Shown: piece by piece, positions 1-5,453 of the stretch | How positions within the stretch are numbered: position 1 is the first letter of the stretch | Layout: every line of letters begins with the position of its first letter | Source of the DNA: PNAI01 sp964575715 | GTDB lineage: Bacteria > Pseudomonadota > Alphaproteobacteria > Rhizobiales > Xanthobacteraceae | DNA: 5,453 bases | NCBI GenBank assembly: GCA_964575715.1 | Contig: CAZNSG010000380.1 | Span: forward strand, 1 to 5,453 | Direction: 5' to 3' | Made by a program: the position numbers and the translations under genes | Notes under the pieces: model-generated | The model's database searches: none | The model's input: only the letters and a program-made list of their open reading frames with translations | Told to the model about the DNA's origin: nothing

Positions 1-450
1 GGCGGACCCGAGCCGCTGATTAAGGCGATGGCGATGATCCAGTCGCAATCGACTTCGAACCCGGCGGCGGTCTCGCAATGGGCCTCGGTCGAGGCGCTCA
101 ATGGGCCGCAGGACTTCATCGCCAAGCACAACAAGATCTTCAAGGAGCGCCGCGACCTCTGCGTCTCGATGCTCAACCAGTCCAACGGCCTGCGATGCCC
201 GAAGCCGGCGGGGGCGTTCTACGTCTATCCGTCGTGCGCCGGTGCGATCGGCAGGACCGCGCCGAGCGGCAAGAAACTCGCGACCGATGAGGATTTTGTC
301 ACCGAGTTGCTCGAAACCGAAGGCGTCGCGGTGGTGCAGGGCACGCCGTTTGGGCTTGGCCCGGCGTTTCGCATCTCCTATGCCACCAAGACCGAGGACC
401 TGGAGGAAGCCTGCCGTCGCATCCAGCGCTTCTGCGGGAATTTGAAATAA
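1..450 (+). CDS. aatA: Aspartate/class I aminotransferase, C-terminal part (5' end outside window)
   Basis: This is the last 149 codons of a PLP-dependent fold-type I aminotransferase, read in frame from base 1 to the TAA at 448-450. The family (AspC/AatA, about 400 residues, cytosolic) transfers the amino group of aspartate to 2-oxoglutarate, giving oxaloacetate and glutamate. Seen here: the small-domain signature beginning GGPEPLIKAM (which in the family directly follows the PLP-lysine region), the segment IQSQSTSNP, the stretch KPAGAFYVYPS, and the C-terminal FRISYA. Its Arg (fragment residue 124, bases 370-372) corresponds to the conserved arginine that binds the substrate alpha-carboxylate. 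The PLP-binding lysine and the whole large domain lie upstream of the window, so substrate specificity cannot be judged. The stop is followed closely by a palindromic repeat rather than by another gene. The family call is strong; the aspartate assignment comes from remembered rhizobial AatA sequences. Confidence 0.9.
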   Translation, partial: GGPEPLIKAMAMIQSQSTSNPAAVSQWASVEALNGPQDFIAKHNKIFKERRDLCVSMLNQSNGLRCPKPAGAFYVYPSCAGAIGRTAPSGKKLATDEDFVTELLETEGVAVVQGTPFGLGPAFRISYATKTEDLEEACRRIQRFCGNLK

Positions 451-472
451 TACCATCGGCGTTAAGTAATGA

Positions 473-750
473 CCGTCATCCTGAGGAGCTCGGCGCCATA
501 GTAGGCGCAGCCTGCGTAAACTTGGCTGCGATGCGCCGAGCCTCGAAGGATGCACGGCCCCAGTGCTGCAATAGCCGGGCCGTCGCCCACCTATGTCGGG
601 TTTACCCGACATAGGATTTCTAAAAGCGCAAGTCGGGCATGCCCGACTTGCGGTGGCTCGGCCACGCAAGTCGGCTATAGCCGACTTGCGCATGAAAATG
701 CCGATCTCGGGTAAACCCGAGATCGGTGGCCGAGCACCTCAGGGTGACGG
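473..750. repeat. Composite palindromic repeat element with imperfect terminal inverted repeats
   Basis: The ends are a 19-bp inverted repeat matching at 17 of 19 positions: CCGTCATCCTGAGGAGCTC at 473-491 and GAGCACCTCAGGGTGACGG at 732-750. Inside the left end are nested stems: GCTCGGCGC (488-496) pairs with GCGCCGAGC (533-541) and encloses CGCAGCC (506-512) paired with GGCTGCG (524-530). A third stem pairs ACGGCCC (554-560) with GGGCCGT (577-583). From memory, the words TCATCCTGAGG, CTCGAAGGATGCACGGCCC and CCTCAGGGTGAC are typical of dispersed intergenic repeats in Bradyrhizobium relatives. The right arm expected to mirror 488-550 is missing, and the four-palindrome cluster sits in its place. 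No protein gene is supported here. The element fills most of the gap between the aminotransferase stop and the DUF992 gene and could act as a transcript end or mRNA stabiliser, which is inference. Confidence 0.8.
591..726. repeat. Cluster of four 24-26-bp palindromes in mirror arrangement
   Basis: Four palindromes follow one another at 36-38-bp intervals. P1 is 591-614 (11-bp arms CTATGTCGGGT, 2-nt centre). P2 is 627-652 (perfect; arms CGCAAGTCGG, centre GCATGC). P3 is 665-690 (perfect; the same arms, centre CTATAG). P4 is 701-726 (12-bp arms CCGATCTCGGGT, 2-nt centre). All carry a TCGG...CCGA core. The spacers are 12, 12 and 10 bp, and the middle one forms a small hairpin with GTGGC (653-657) and GCCAC (661-665). 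The left half (591-652) and right half (665-726) are both 62 bp long and are approximate reverse complements of each other, so the cluster is also one large inverted repeat centred near 658. In RNA it would fold into consecutive stable hairpins. Function is unknown; it may be a mobile REP/MITE-like unit. Confidence 0.85.
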
Positions 751-826
751 AGATGAGTCAGTGATTGCTGGTGGGTATCACGCGAATGTCCCATCCCCCG
801 CGATACCGCAGCCGCGCCTTTGATCT

Positions 827-841
827 GGCGCAACTTGCGCC
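827..841. repeat. Short dyad upstream of the DUF992 gene
   Basis: GGCGCAA (827-833) and TTGCGCC (835-841) form a perfect 7-bp dyad around a single base, 60 bp upstream of the DUF992 start. A one-base loop is too tight for an RNA hairpin, so if it matters it would be a double-stranded binding site for a dimeric regulator. Nothing else ties it to a regulator, and a match of this size can occur by chance in GC-rich DNA. The rest of 751-901 shows no convincing sigma-70 promoter and no gene. Confidence 0.2.
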
Positions 842-901
842 CTGTTGTCTGCCCTAATCGATCATTACATGGATGGCATCCGTACAAATTGGAGAAAATC
901 C

Positions 902-1360
902 ATGCTTCGAATTTCGACCATGCTCGCCCTCGCGGCGCTGCTGCTCTCGGCCGGCTCGGCCGCGGCCCAATCGCGCGTGGAGGTCGGCGTACTTTCCTGC
1001 CGCGGCCCGACAAATAGCTTCATTGTGGCCTCGTTCAGCGACCTGCGCTGCGTGTTCCGCCGCTCCGATGGCAGAATGTTTCGCTATCACGCAACGATCC
1101 GCCGCATAGGCATCGACATCGGCATCAATCAAACGACGGCGCTTGAATGGGGAGTTTACGCGCCGACCCGCAGAATTGGCCCGAATGACCTGCGCGGCAT
1201 TTACGGTGGCGTCTCCGCCGGAGGCTCGATCGGTCTCGGACTCGGCGCCAATGTGCTGCTCGGCGGTTCAGGCGACACGATCGCACTCCAGCCGGTGAGC
1301 GTGGAGGCCCAGACCGGATTCGGCATCGACGTTGCGATCGCCGGCTTGGAGTTGCGCTGA
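902..1360 (+). CDS. Exported DUF992 family protein of unknown function
   Basis: The 152-residue product has a clear Sec signal peptide: MLRIS, a hydrophobic stretch at residues 7-15, then the small-residue run SAGSAAA with likely cleavage before Q23. The mature domain matches DUF992 as I remember it. It begins RVEVGVLSC, has a second cysteine in DLRCVF, and contains IGIDIG, then a glycine-rich stretch GIYGGVSAGGSIGLGLGAN, the segment GANVLLGGS, and ends with a QTGFGIDVAIAGLEL strand. Cys33 and Cys50 of the precursor are probably a periplasmic disulfide (inference). The start at 902 is chosen because GGAG at 891-894 lies 7 nt upstream and because it puts the signal peptide at the N-terminus. 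An in-frame ATG at 845 would add 19 residues ahead of the signal peptide without a ribosome site. DUF992 proteins are common in Hyphomicrobiales, and no biochemical role is known to me. The gene is monocistronic by context and converges on the phosphatase gene. Confidence 0.88.
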   Translation: MLRISTMLALAALLLSAGSAAAQSRVEVGVLSCRGPTNSFIVASFSDLRCVFRRSDGRMFRYHATIRRIGIDIGINQTTALEWGVYAPTRRIGPNDLRGIYGGVSAGGSIGLGLGANVLLGGSGDTIALQPVSVEAQTGFGIDVAIAGLELR

Positions 1361-1370
1361 CGGCAAGCGT

Positions 1371-1391
1371 GCGGCGGTGCTATACCGCCGC
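1371..1391. terminator. Hairpin between convergent genes, possible bidirectional terminator
   Basis: GCGGCGGT (1371-1378) pairs perfectly with ACCGCCGC (1384-1391) across a 5-nt loop. It lies 10 nt after the DUF992 stop and directly abuts the stop codon of the opposing phosphatase gene (1393-1395). The strong GC stem and its position between converging genes suggest a shared transcription end. The following bases on the plus strand (GCTACTTTA) are only weakly T-rich and the minus strand has no T tract, so it is not a textbook intrinsic terminator. Confidence 0.5.
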
Positions 1392-1392
1392 G

Positions 1393-2913
1393 CTACTTTA
1401 TCACCAAGCGTCCCTCGACGCCGGTGCGCACGGTGCCGAGCTTGCGCACATGGGCCATGACCTCGTTCACCACCAGCGGACCATCGAAGTCGCGGATCAG
1501 CTGTTTGGCGCCGCGGAACGTGACATAACCGTCGCCGCCGCGCGCCAGGAAGTCATTGGTTGCGACCTTGTACATCCGATCATCTTGCAGCGGCTCGCCC
1601 GCGAACTTGATCGATAGGATGCGCTTGCCGACCGGCTGGCGCGCATCGGCCTCGATAGTAAGCCCGGAAACCTGCGGAAAGCGTCCGGCCGCTACCGGCA
1701 GCTGGCTCAATCCATTCTCGATCGCAGCCTTCAGCTCCCCGCCGCTGATTTCGATCAGCGCCACGTGATTGCCGAACGGCAGTTCCGCAAAAATGTCGCT
1801 GCGCTTGAGCACACTACCCGGCGGATAAGCCTTGTTGGCGCGAATACCTCCGCCATTGATAACCGCGACATCGGCCCCGGTCGATATGCGAAGCGCATCC
1901 GCAAACAAGTTGCCCATTGCCGCTTCGCCGGTGCGCACCGTCGCCGTCCGGCTGTCGAGCGCGACCGCGCTGGTGGCGATCTGCACGTCGAGTTCCTTCG
2001 CCAGAGTACGATCCAAGGCGCGCGTTACGGCCGCGACTTTGCGATCGGGCCGCACCGTCGCGGTATCGATGATACGGAAGTTCGGCCACCACGTTACCAG
2101 CCGGATGCCGCCGTCATGAATGATCGAAACCGAGACATCGATGGCGGTGACGTATTGCGCATCCGCGCTCGACTCGGCCATGGCGGTACGTCCGTCAAAG
2201 TTGACAAACAGGTCGTGGTCGTGACCGCTCAGGATAAGATCGGCGGCGCGGCTTTCGAACAGCGCATTATCTTGCTGGCGATCGGCATGCACCACGGCGA
2301 CCACCAGATCGGCGCCCTCGCGGCGCAGCAGTTCGGCCTGCTGCTTGACCGTTGCAACCGTGGGAATGAACGTGAGATCCTCCGGGCTCGATACTTCCGG
2401 CGCATTGTCGGCGGTGACGCCGGTGATGCCGATGCGTACGCCGCCGAACGTCAGAATGGCGCGGTCCTTGAAGCCGGCGAGCGGCTTGCCGTCGGGCCCG
2501 CGCAGGTTGGCGGCATAGAGCGGGAACTTCGCCTCCGCCATGCGCTTGAGAAAAACCGCCTTGCCGTAATCGAATTCGTGGTTGCCCGGCACGAACACGT
2601 CGGGCGGCATCATGTTGGTGAGCGCGATGATATGGGCGCCCTGGTCGATGCCCGACAACAGCGCGGGCGAAAGCGTGTCGCCGGCGTGCGCGAACACAAC
2701 ATGGCGGCCCTTGGCGCGCTCGGCCTTGACCACCGTGGCGAGCCGCGCGAAACCGCCGCGGCGCTTGCCGTCGGCCATGAGCTGGTCATCCTTCAGGTAG
2801 ATGTCGTTGACCAGGATGAAAGTGATCTGCACCGTCCTTTTGGGTGCGGCCTCCGCCATGGCGGCGCCGGCGAGGACGAGGCAGATGAGCAGCAGACGGT
2901 GAAGGACGGTCAT
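1393..2913 (-). CDS. Secreted bifunctional metallophosphatase/5'-nucleotidase (UshA-like)
   Basis: The 506-residue product has the two-domain layout of the UshA/CpdB-type 5'-nucleotidase family, which removes phosphate from nucleotides or cyclic nucleotides in the periplasm. Residues 1 to about 22 are a Sec signal peptide (LLLICLVLAGAAMAEA). The N-terminal calcineurin-like domain shows metal-site motifs in order: ND at 36-37, GD at 78-79 (FAHAGDTLSP), GNHEFD at 110-115, VVHAD at 207-211 and GHDHD at 230-234. The C-terminal substrate domain (about 310-506) shows GNLFADALR, VINGGGIRA, LPFGNHV and RGGDGYVTF. One oddity is that the first motif reads NDIY where most members have NDxH, so one metal-ligand histidine is Tyr39. 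From memory this is shared by other rhizobial homologues. The start ATG (2911-2913) has no obvious Shine-Dalgarno but gives a proper signal peptide. The gene is divergent from hemH. The exact substrate cannot be read from sequence. Confidence 0.9.
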   Translation of the reverse strand: MTVLHRLLLICLVLAGAAMAEAAPKRTVQITFILVNDIYLKDDQLMADGKRRGGFARLATVVKAERAKGRHVVFAHAGDTLSPALLSGIDQGAHIIALTNMMPPDVFVPGNHEFDYGKAVFLKRMAEAKFPLYAANLRGPDGKPLAGFKDRAILTFGGVRIGITGVTADNAPEVSSPEDLTFIPTVATVKQQAELLRREGADLVVAVVHADRQQDNALFESRAADLILSGHDHDLFVNFDGRTAMAESSADAQYVTAIDVSVSIIHDGGIRLVTWWPNFRIIDTATVRPDRKVAAVTRALDRTLAKELDVQIATSAVALDSRTATVRTGEAAMGNLFADALRISTGADVAVINGGGIRANKAYPPGSVLKRSDIFAELPFGNHVALIEISGGELKAAIENGLSQLPVAAGRFPQVSGLTIEADARQPVGKRILSIKFAGEPLQDDRMYKVATNDFLARGGDGYVTFRGAKQLIRDFDGPLVVNEVMAHVRKLGTVRTGVEGRLVIK

Positions 2914-3008
2914 GCGGGATGATTCGATATGGGCTTGAGCAGCCTCTTAACATGCATGGACAGCCGCCCGCTATCGCCTATGCTCACTTCCATGCGGCCG
3001 ATCGTGTC

Positions 3009-4067
3009 ATGAACGACATACAGAATACAGCCACATCCGGGCGCGCGGAAAACCTGCCTGCGGCAAATCGCCGGATTGCGGGCCGGATCGGAATCCTCCT
3101 GGTCAATCTCGGCACGCCCGACGCCGCCGATGCCGCCGCGGTGCGCCGCTATTTGCGCGAGTTCTTGAGCGATGCGCGGGTGATCGAGAACCAGGGCCTG
3201 CTTTGGAAGTTCATTCTCAACGCCATCATCTTGACCAGGCGCCCGCGCGTCAAAGCCCGCGACTATGTGAAGATTTGGAATCGCGAGCGCAACGAATCGC
3301 CGCTGAAAACGATTACCCGCGCGCAGGCGCAGAAACTTCGTGCGAGCATTGATGCGCTCGATCCGAATATCGTCGTCGATTGGGCCATGCGCTACGGCAA
3401 TCCCTCGCTCGACTCGCGGCTGCAAGCGCTGGTCAAATGCGGCTGCGAGCTTATTCTTCTTCTGCCGCTCTATCCGCAATATGCCGCCGCCACCACCGCG
3501 ACCGTGTGCGACGCGGCATTCGCAACGCTGATGAAGATGCGCGATCAACCCGCGCTGCGCGTCGTGCCGCCCTATTACGATGAGCGCGTCTATATCGACG
3601 CCCTGGCATCCTCGATCGAATCCGAACTCAAAAAGCTCAGCTTCGCGCCCGAAGTGATTCTCGCTTCGTTCCACGGTATCCCTAAATCTTATGTCGAGCA
3701 GGGCGATCCCTATCCGAGTCATTGCGCCGAAACCGTGCGGCTCTTGCGCGCGCGTCTCAAGCTTGACGAAAACAAGCTGATGCTCACGTTCCAGTCGCGC
3801 TTTGGCCGCGCCGAATGGCTCACCCCCTACACCGATGAAACGGTCAAGGCGCTCGCCCGGCGCGGGGTGAAAAATCTCGCCGTGGTGACGCCGGGATTTT
3901 CCGCCGATTGTTTGGAGACGCTGGAGGAGATCGCGGTCGAGAACGCGGGCTATTTCAAATCCAACGGCGGCACCAACTTCGCCGCCATCCCCTGCCTCAA
4001 CGACAGCGACGCGGGCATGAGCGTGATCTCGCACCTCGTCCGCCGCGAGCTACAAGGGTGGGTGTGA
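3009..4067 (+). CDS. hemH: Ferrochelatase (protoheme ferro-lyase)
   Basis: This enzyme inserts Fe2+ into protoporphyrin IX, the last step of protoheme synthesis, at the cytoplasmic face of the membrane. The 352-residue product (from 3009) aligns throughout with remembered rhizobial HemH: RIGILLVNLGTPDAADA near the N-terminus, YLREFLSDARVIE, the ESPLKTITRAQA stretch, VDWAMRYGNPS, LLPLYPQYAAATTA, the signature ILASFHGIPKSYV, LTFQSRFGRAEWL, VVTPGFSADCLETLEEI and the end RELQGWV. The catalytic metal-site His is His222 in FHGIP, and the conserved Glu is Glu303 in CLETLEEI. The start is uncertain. In-frame ATGs at 2919 and 2952 would extend it by 30 or 19 residues. However, 2919 lies only 5 bp from the start of the divergent gene, leaving no promoter room, and the added residues look unlike the family. 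None of the three has a good Shine-Dalgarno. A palindromic repeat begins 10 bp after the stop. Confidence 0.95.
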   Translation: MNDIQNTATSGRAENLPAANRRIAGRIGILLVNLGTPDAADAAAVRRYLREFLSDARVIENQGLLWKFILNAIILTRRPRVKARDYVKIWNRERNESPLKTITRAQAQKLRASIDALDPNIVVDWAMRYGNPSLDSRLQALVKCGCELILLLPLYPQYAAATTATVCDAAFATLMKMRDQPALRVVPPYYDERVYIDALASSIESELKKLSFAPEVILASFHGIPKSYVEQGDPYPSHCAETVRLLRARLKLDENKLMLTFQSRFGRAEWLTPYTDETVKALARRGVKNLAVVTPGFSADCLETLEEIAVENAGYFKSNGGTNFAAIPCLNDSDAGMSVISHLVRRELQGWV

Positions 4068-4077
4068 GTCTGTAGTC

Positions 4078-4286
4078 TGTAGGATGGGTTGAGCGCCCTG
4101 TCCGCCGTAGCTTTAGCGAAGGCGGAAGCGAAACCCATGCTGCGATCTTGCTTATCCCGAGGATTGGGCCAGCGACCCGCACGCACGACGAAGCGCAATT
4201 CGGCGAGCGGTGATGACATGCGATGGGTTTCGCCATAGCGCGTCGAAGACGCGCGTAGACGCGCTTATGGCTCAACCCATCCTACA
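4078..4286. repeat. Palindromic intergenic repeat element with perfect 17-bp ends
   Basis: TGTAGGATGGGTTGAGC (4078-4094) and GCTCAACCCATCCTACA (4270-4286) are exact reverse complements bounding 209 bp. Inside lies a second inverted pair, GCGAAACCCAT (4128-4138) and ATGGGTTTCGC (4223-4233). There is also a local stem TCCGCC/GGCGGA (4101-4106/4121-4126). Another stem, GCCATAGCGCGTC (4232-4244) against 4258-4271, has one bulged base, and within the same bases GCGCGTC (4238-4244) can instead pair with GACGCGC (4248-4254). From memory, the GTAGGATGGGTTGAGC...GAAACCCAT wording recurs in intergenic DNA of many proteobacteria. No transposase or gene is inside; open frames crossing it are repeat-derived. 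Its position 10 bp after the hemH stop suggests it may form the 3' end of that transcript (inference). Confidence 0.85.
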
Positions 4287-4358
4287 AAGCTGGGTGTGAC
4301 CGCCACAGCAATCACCTGCATTCAATCCCAATCCATGCACATGCCCCGCCGACCGGGC

Positions 4359-4388
4359 TTGCCGCTCGCGGGCGGCATGCCCCATAGT
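4359..4388 (+). promoter_or_regulatory. Possible sigma-70-type promoter for the SPFH gene
   Basis: TTGCCG (4359-4364) and CATAGT (4383-4388) each match the sigma-70 consensus hexamers at four of six positions, with an 18-bp spacer. They sit about 28 bp upstream of the SPFH start. Between the repeat end at 4286 and this site (4287-4358) I see no gene or other structure. The assignment is weak; alphaproteobacterial promoters often deviate from consensus. Confidence 0.25.
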
Positions 4389-4415
4389 CCGCAACCTTAT
4401 CGATTGGAGGCGGCC

Positions 4416-5453
4416 ATGTTGAGCGGCGGCAGTATTTTCGTCATCGTACTTGTTGTGCTTGTCATTCTGACGCTGCTGGCCGGCGTCAAGACGGTGACGC
4501 AGGGCTATCACTGGACGGTCGAGCGCTTCGGCCGCTACACCCGCACGCTCCACCCCGGCCTCAATCTGATCGTGCCCTATTTCGACCGCGTCGGCCGCAA
4601 AGTGAACGTGATGGAGCAGGTGATCGACATTCCCCAGCAGGATGTCATCTCCAAGGACAACGCCACCGTCACCGTCGATGGCATTACCTTCTTCCAGGTG
4701 TTCGATGCCGCCAAGGCGAGCTACGAAGTGGCCTTTCTCGATCAGGCCATCGTCAAGCTGACGATGACGAATATCCGCTCGGTGATGGGCGGCATGGATC
4801 TCGACCAGATGCTCTCCCATCGCGACGTGATCAACGAGCGGCTGCTGCGCGTGGTCGATGCGGCGGTGTCGCCCTGGGGCGTCAAGGTCAACCGCATCGA
4901 GATCAAGGACATCGTGCCGCCGGCCGATCTCGTGCAGGCGATGGGACGTCAAATGAAAGCCGAGCGCGAAAAACGCGCCGTCATTCTCGAAGCCGAAGGC
5001 CAGCGCCAGTCCGCGATCCTCAAGGCCGAAGGCGCCAAGCAGGCGCAGATTCTCGAAGCCGAAGGCCGGCGCGAAGCGGCGTTCCACGATGCCGAGGCGC
5101 GCGAGCGTTCGGCGGAGGCCGAGGCCAAGGCGACCGAGGTGGTGAGCAAGGCGGTGGCGGAGGGCGACATCGCGGCGCTCAATTATTTCATAGCCGACAA
5201 ATACATCAAGGCGTTCGCGCTGATAGATCTCGGTCGCTTCGACGAGGCCTGGGCCTCTCTGGAGGAAGAGATCGCCGACGAAGCGCATCGCTTCGGCGCG
5301 GCGCTGCGCGACATGGGCAAGATGATCTACGAGATCCATGTCGGCGCGTTCGACGCCGCATTGAATCGCGCGCCGCATGTGATCGCCGAGTCGCACGCGC
5401 TGGTGCGGGCCTGGATGCTGCGCTGGGTCAGTTCGGCGCTGGCTGGTCTTGCC
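4416..5453 (+). CDS. SPFH/band-7 membrane protein with unusual TPR-like C-terminal continuation (3' end outside window)
   Basis: The reading frame is open from ATG 4416 to the window end (346 codons, no stop). GGAGG at 4406-4410, 5 nt upstream, fixes the start. Residues 6-23 are one N-terminal membrane anchor. Residues 25 to about 180 are a band-7/SPFH domain: VTQGYHWTVERFGRYT, HPGLNLIVPYFDRVGRK, DNATVTVDGITFFQV, TNIRSVMGGMDLDQMLSHRD and VNRIEIKDIVPP. Residues 181-250 are a charged coiled-coil stalk with three 11-residue repeats starting at Ile190, Ile201 and Ile212. This is the QmcA/stomatin-like architecture, an oligomeric scaffold of membrane microdomains usually paired with an NfeD protein. 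The family likeness runs to ALNYFIADKYIKAF (254-267). Residues 268-346 do not resemble the usual SPFH tail and look like TPR helices, with LGRFDEA at 272-278 and VGAFDAA at 309-315. The gene is thus fused, or the assembly is chimeric at about base 5217. Confidence 0.88.
   Translation, partial: MLSGGSIFVIVLVVLVILTLLAGVKTVTQGYHWTVERFGRYTRTLHPGLNLIVPYFDRVGRKVNVMEQVIDIPQQDVISKDNATVTVDGITFFQVFDAAKASYEVAFLDQAIVKLTMTNIRSVMGGMDLDQMLSHRDVINERLLRVVDAAVSPWGVKVNRIEIKDIVPPADLVQAMGRQMKAEREKRAVILEAEGQRQSAILKAEGAKQAQILEAEGRREAAFHDAEARERSAEAEAKATEVVSKAVAEGDIAALNYFIADKYIKAFALIDLGRFDEAWASLEEEIADEAHRFGAALRDMGKMIYEIHVGAFDAALNRAPHVIAESHALVRAWMLRWVSSALAGLA

Noticed and set aside
591..726. CRISPR-like regular spacing (36-38 bp)
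   Set aside because: The units are themselves palindromes in mirror order with 10-12-bp spacers, not direct repeats with unique 30-40-bp spacers, and no cas gene is near.
593..823. Open frame of 76 codons over the palindrome cluster
   Set aside because: It is made almost entirely of palindromic repeat sequence, has no ribosome site, and its start lies inside the first hairpin.
845..901. Upstream ATG at 845 as the start of the DUF992 gene
   Set aside because: It would put 19 extra residues before the signal peptide and has no Shine-Dalgarno, whereas the ATG at 902 has GGAG 7 nt upstream.
1765..2922. Long plus-strand open frame opposite the phosphatase gene
   Set aside because: It is antisense to a clear UshA-like protein with all domain motifs. 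Its translation is His/Arg/Ala-rich with no recognisable family, as expected in the shadow of a GC-rich gene.
2910..4034. 374-codon minus-strand open frame opposite hemH
   Set aside because: It is antisense to ferrochelatase, whose sequence is conserved throughout; the product has shadow-type composition and no family.
3950..4275. Two overlapping minus-strand frames of about 90 codons at the hemH 3' end
   Set aside because: They run through the palindromic repeat and the antisense of hemH; such frames recur wherever this type of repeat occurs.
4272..5396. 374-codon minus-strand open frame opposite the SPFH gene
   Set aside because: The plus strand has a ribosome site, membrane anchor and SPFH motifs in the same region; the minus product is a His/Arg/Gly/Leu-rich shadow.

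Overview
This 5.45-kb window is GC-rich chromosomal DNA that looks like an alphaproteobacterium of the order Hyphomicrobiales, near Bradyrhizobium, Rhodopseudomonas or Pseudolabrys. That placement rests on remembered protein families: an alphaproteobacterial aspartate aminotransferase C-terminus, a secreted DUF992 protein, HemH, and an SPFH protein with this lineage's wording. Two dispersed-type palindromic repeats of the kind common in that group also support it. No database search was possible.

Layout: (1) 1-450, the end of a class I aminotransferase gene (+). (2) 451-901, a non-coding interval. Most of it is a composite palindromic repeat (473-750) that contains four successive 24-26-bp palindromes (591-726). 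(3) 902-1360, a small exported DUF992 protein (+). (4) 1393-2913, a secreted UshA/5'-nucleotidase-like metallophosphatase (-), convergent with the DUF992 gene across a hairpin. (5) 3009-4067, hemH, ferrochelatase (+), divergent from the phosphatase. (6) 4078-4286, a second palindromic element bounded by a perfect 17-bp inverted repeat. (7) 4416 to the window end, an SPFH/band-7 membrane protein gene (+) with a clear ribosome binding site. Its reading frame runs off the window.

The genes are mostly housekeeping and do not form an evident operon or joint pathway: amino-acid transamination, the last step of heme synthesis, periplasmic nucleotide or phosphoester turnover, and membrane-microdomain scaffolding. 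I see no defence system, CRISPR array, transposase gene, tRNA or rRNA.

Two observations deserve a second look. First, the SPFH protein follows its family up to about residue 267 (YIKAF) and then continues in frame into unrelated TPR-like helical sequence, which means either a gene fusion or an assembly chimera. Second, the four-palindrome cluster contains two copies with identical 10-bp arms whose 6-bp centres differ at four positions, yet both remain perfectly self-complementary.
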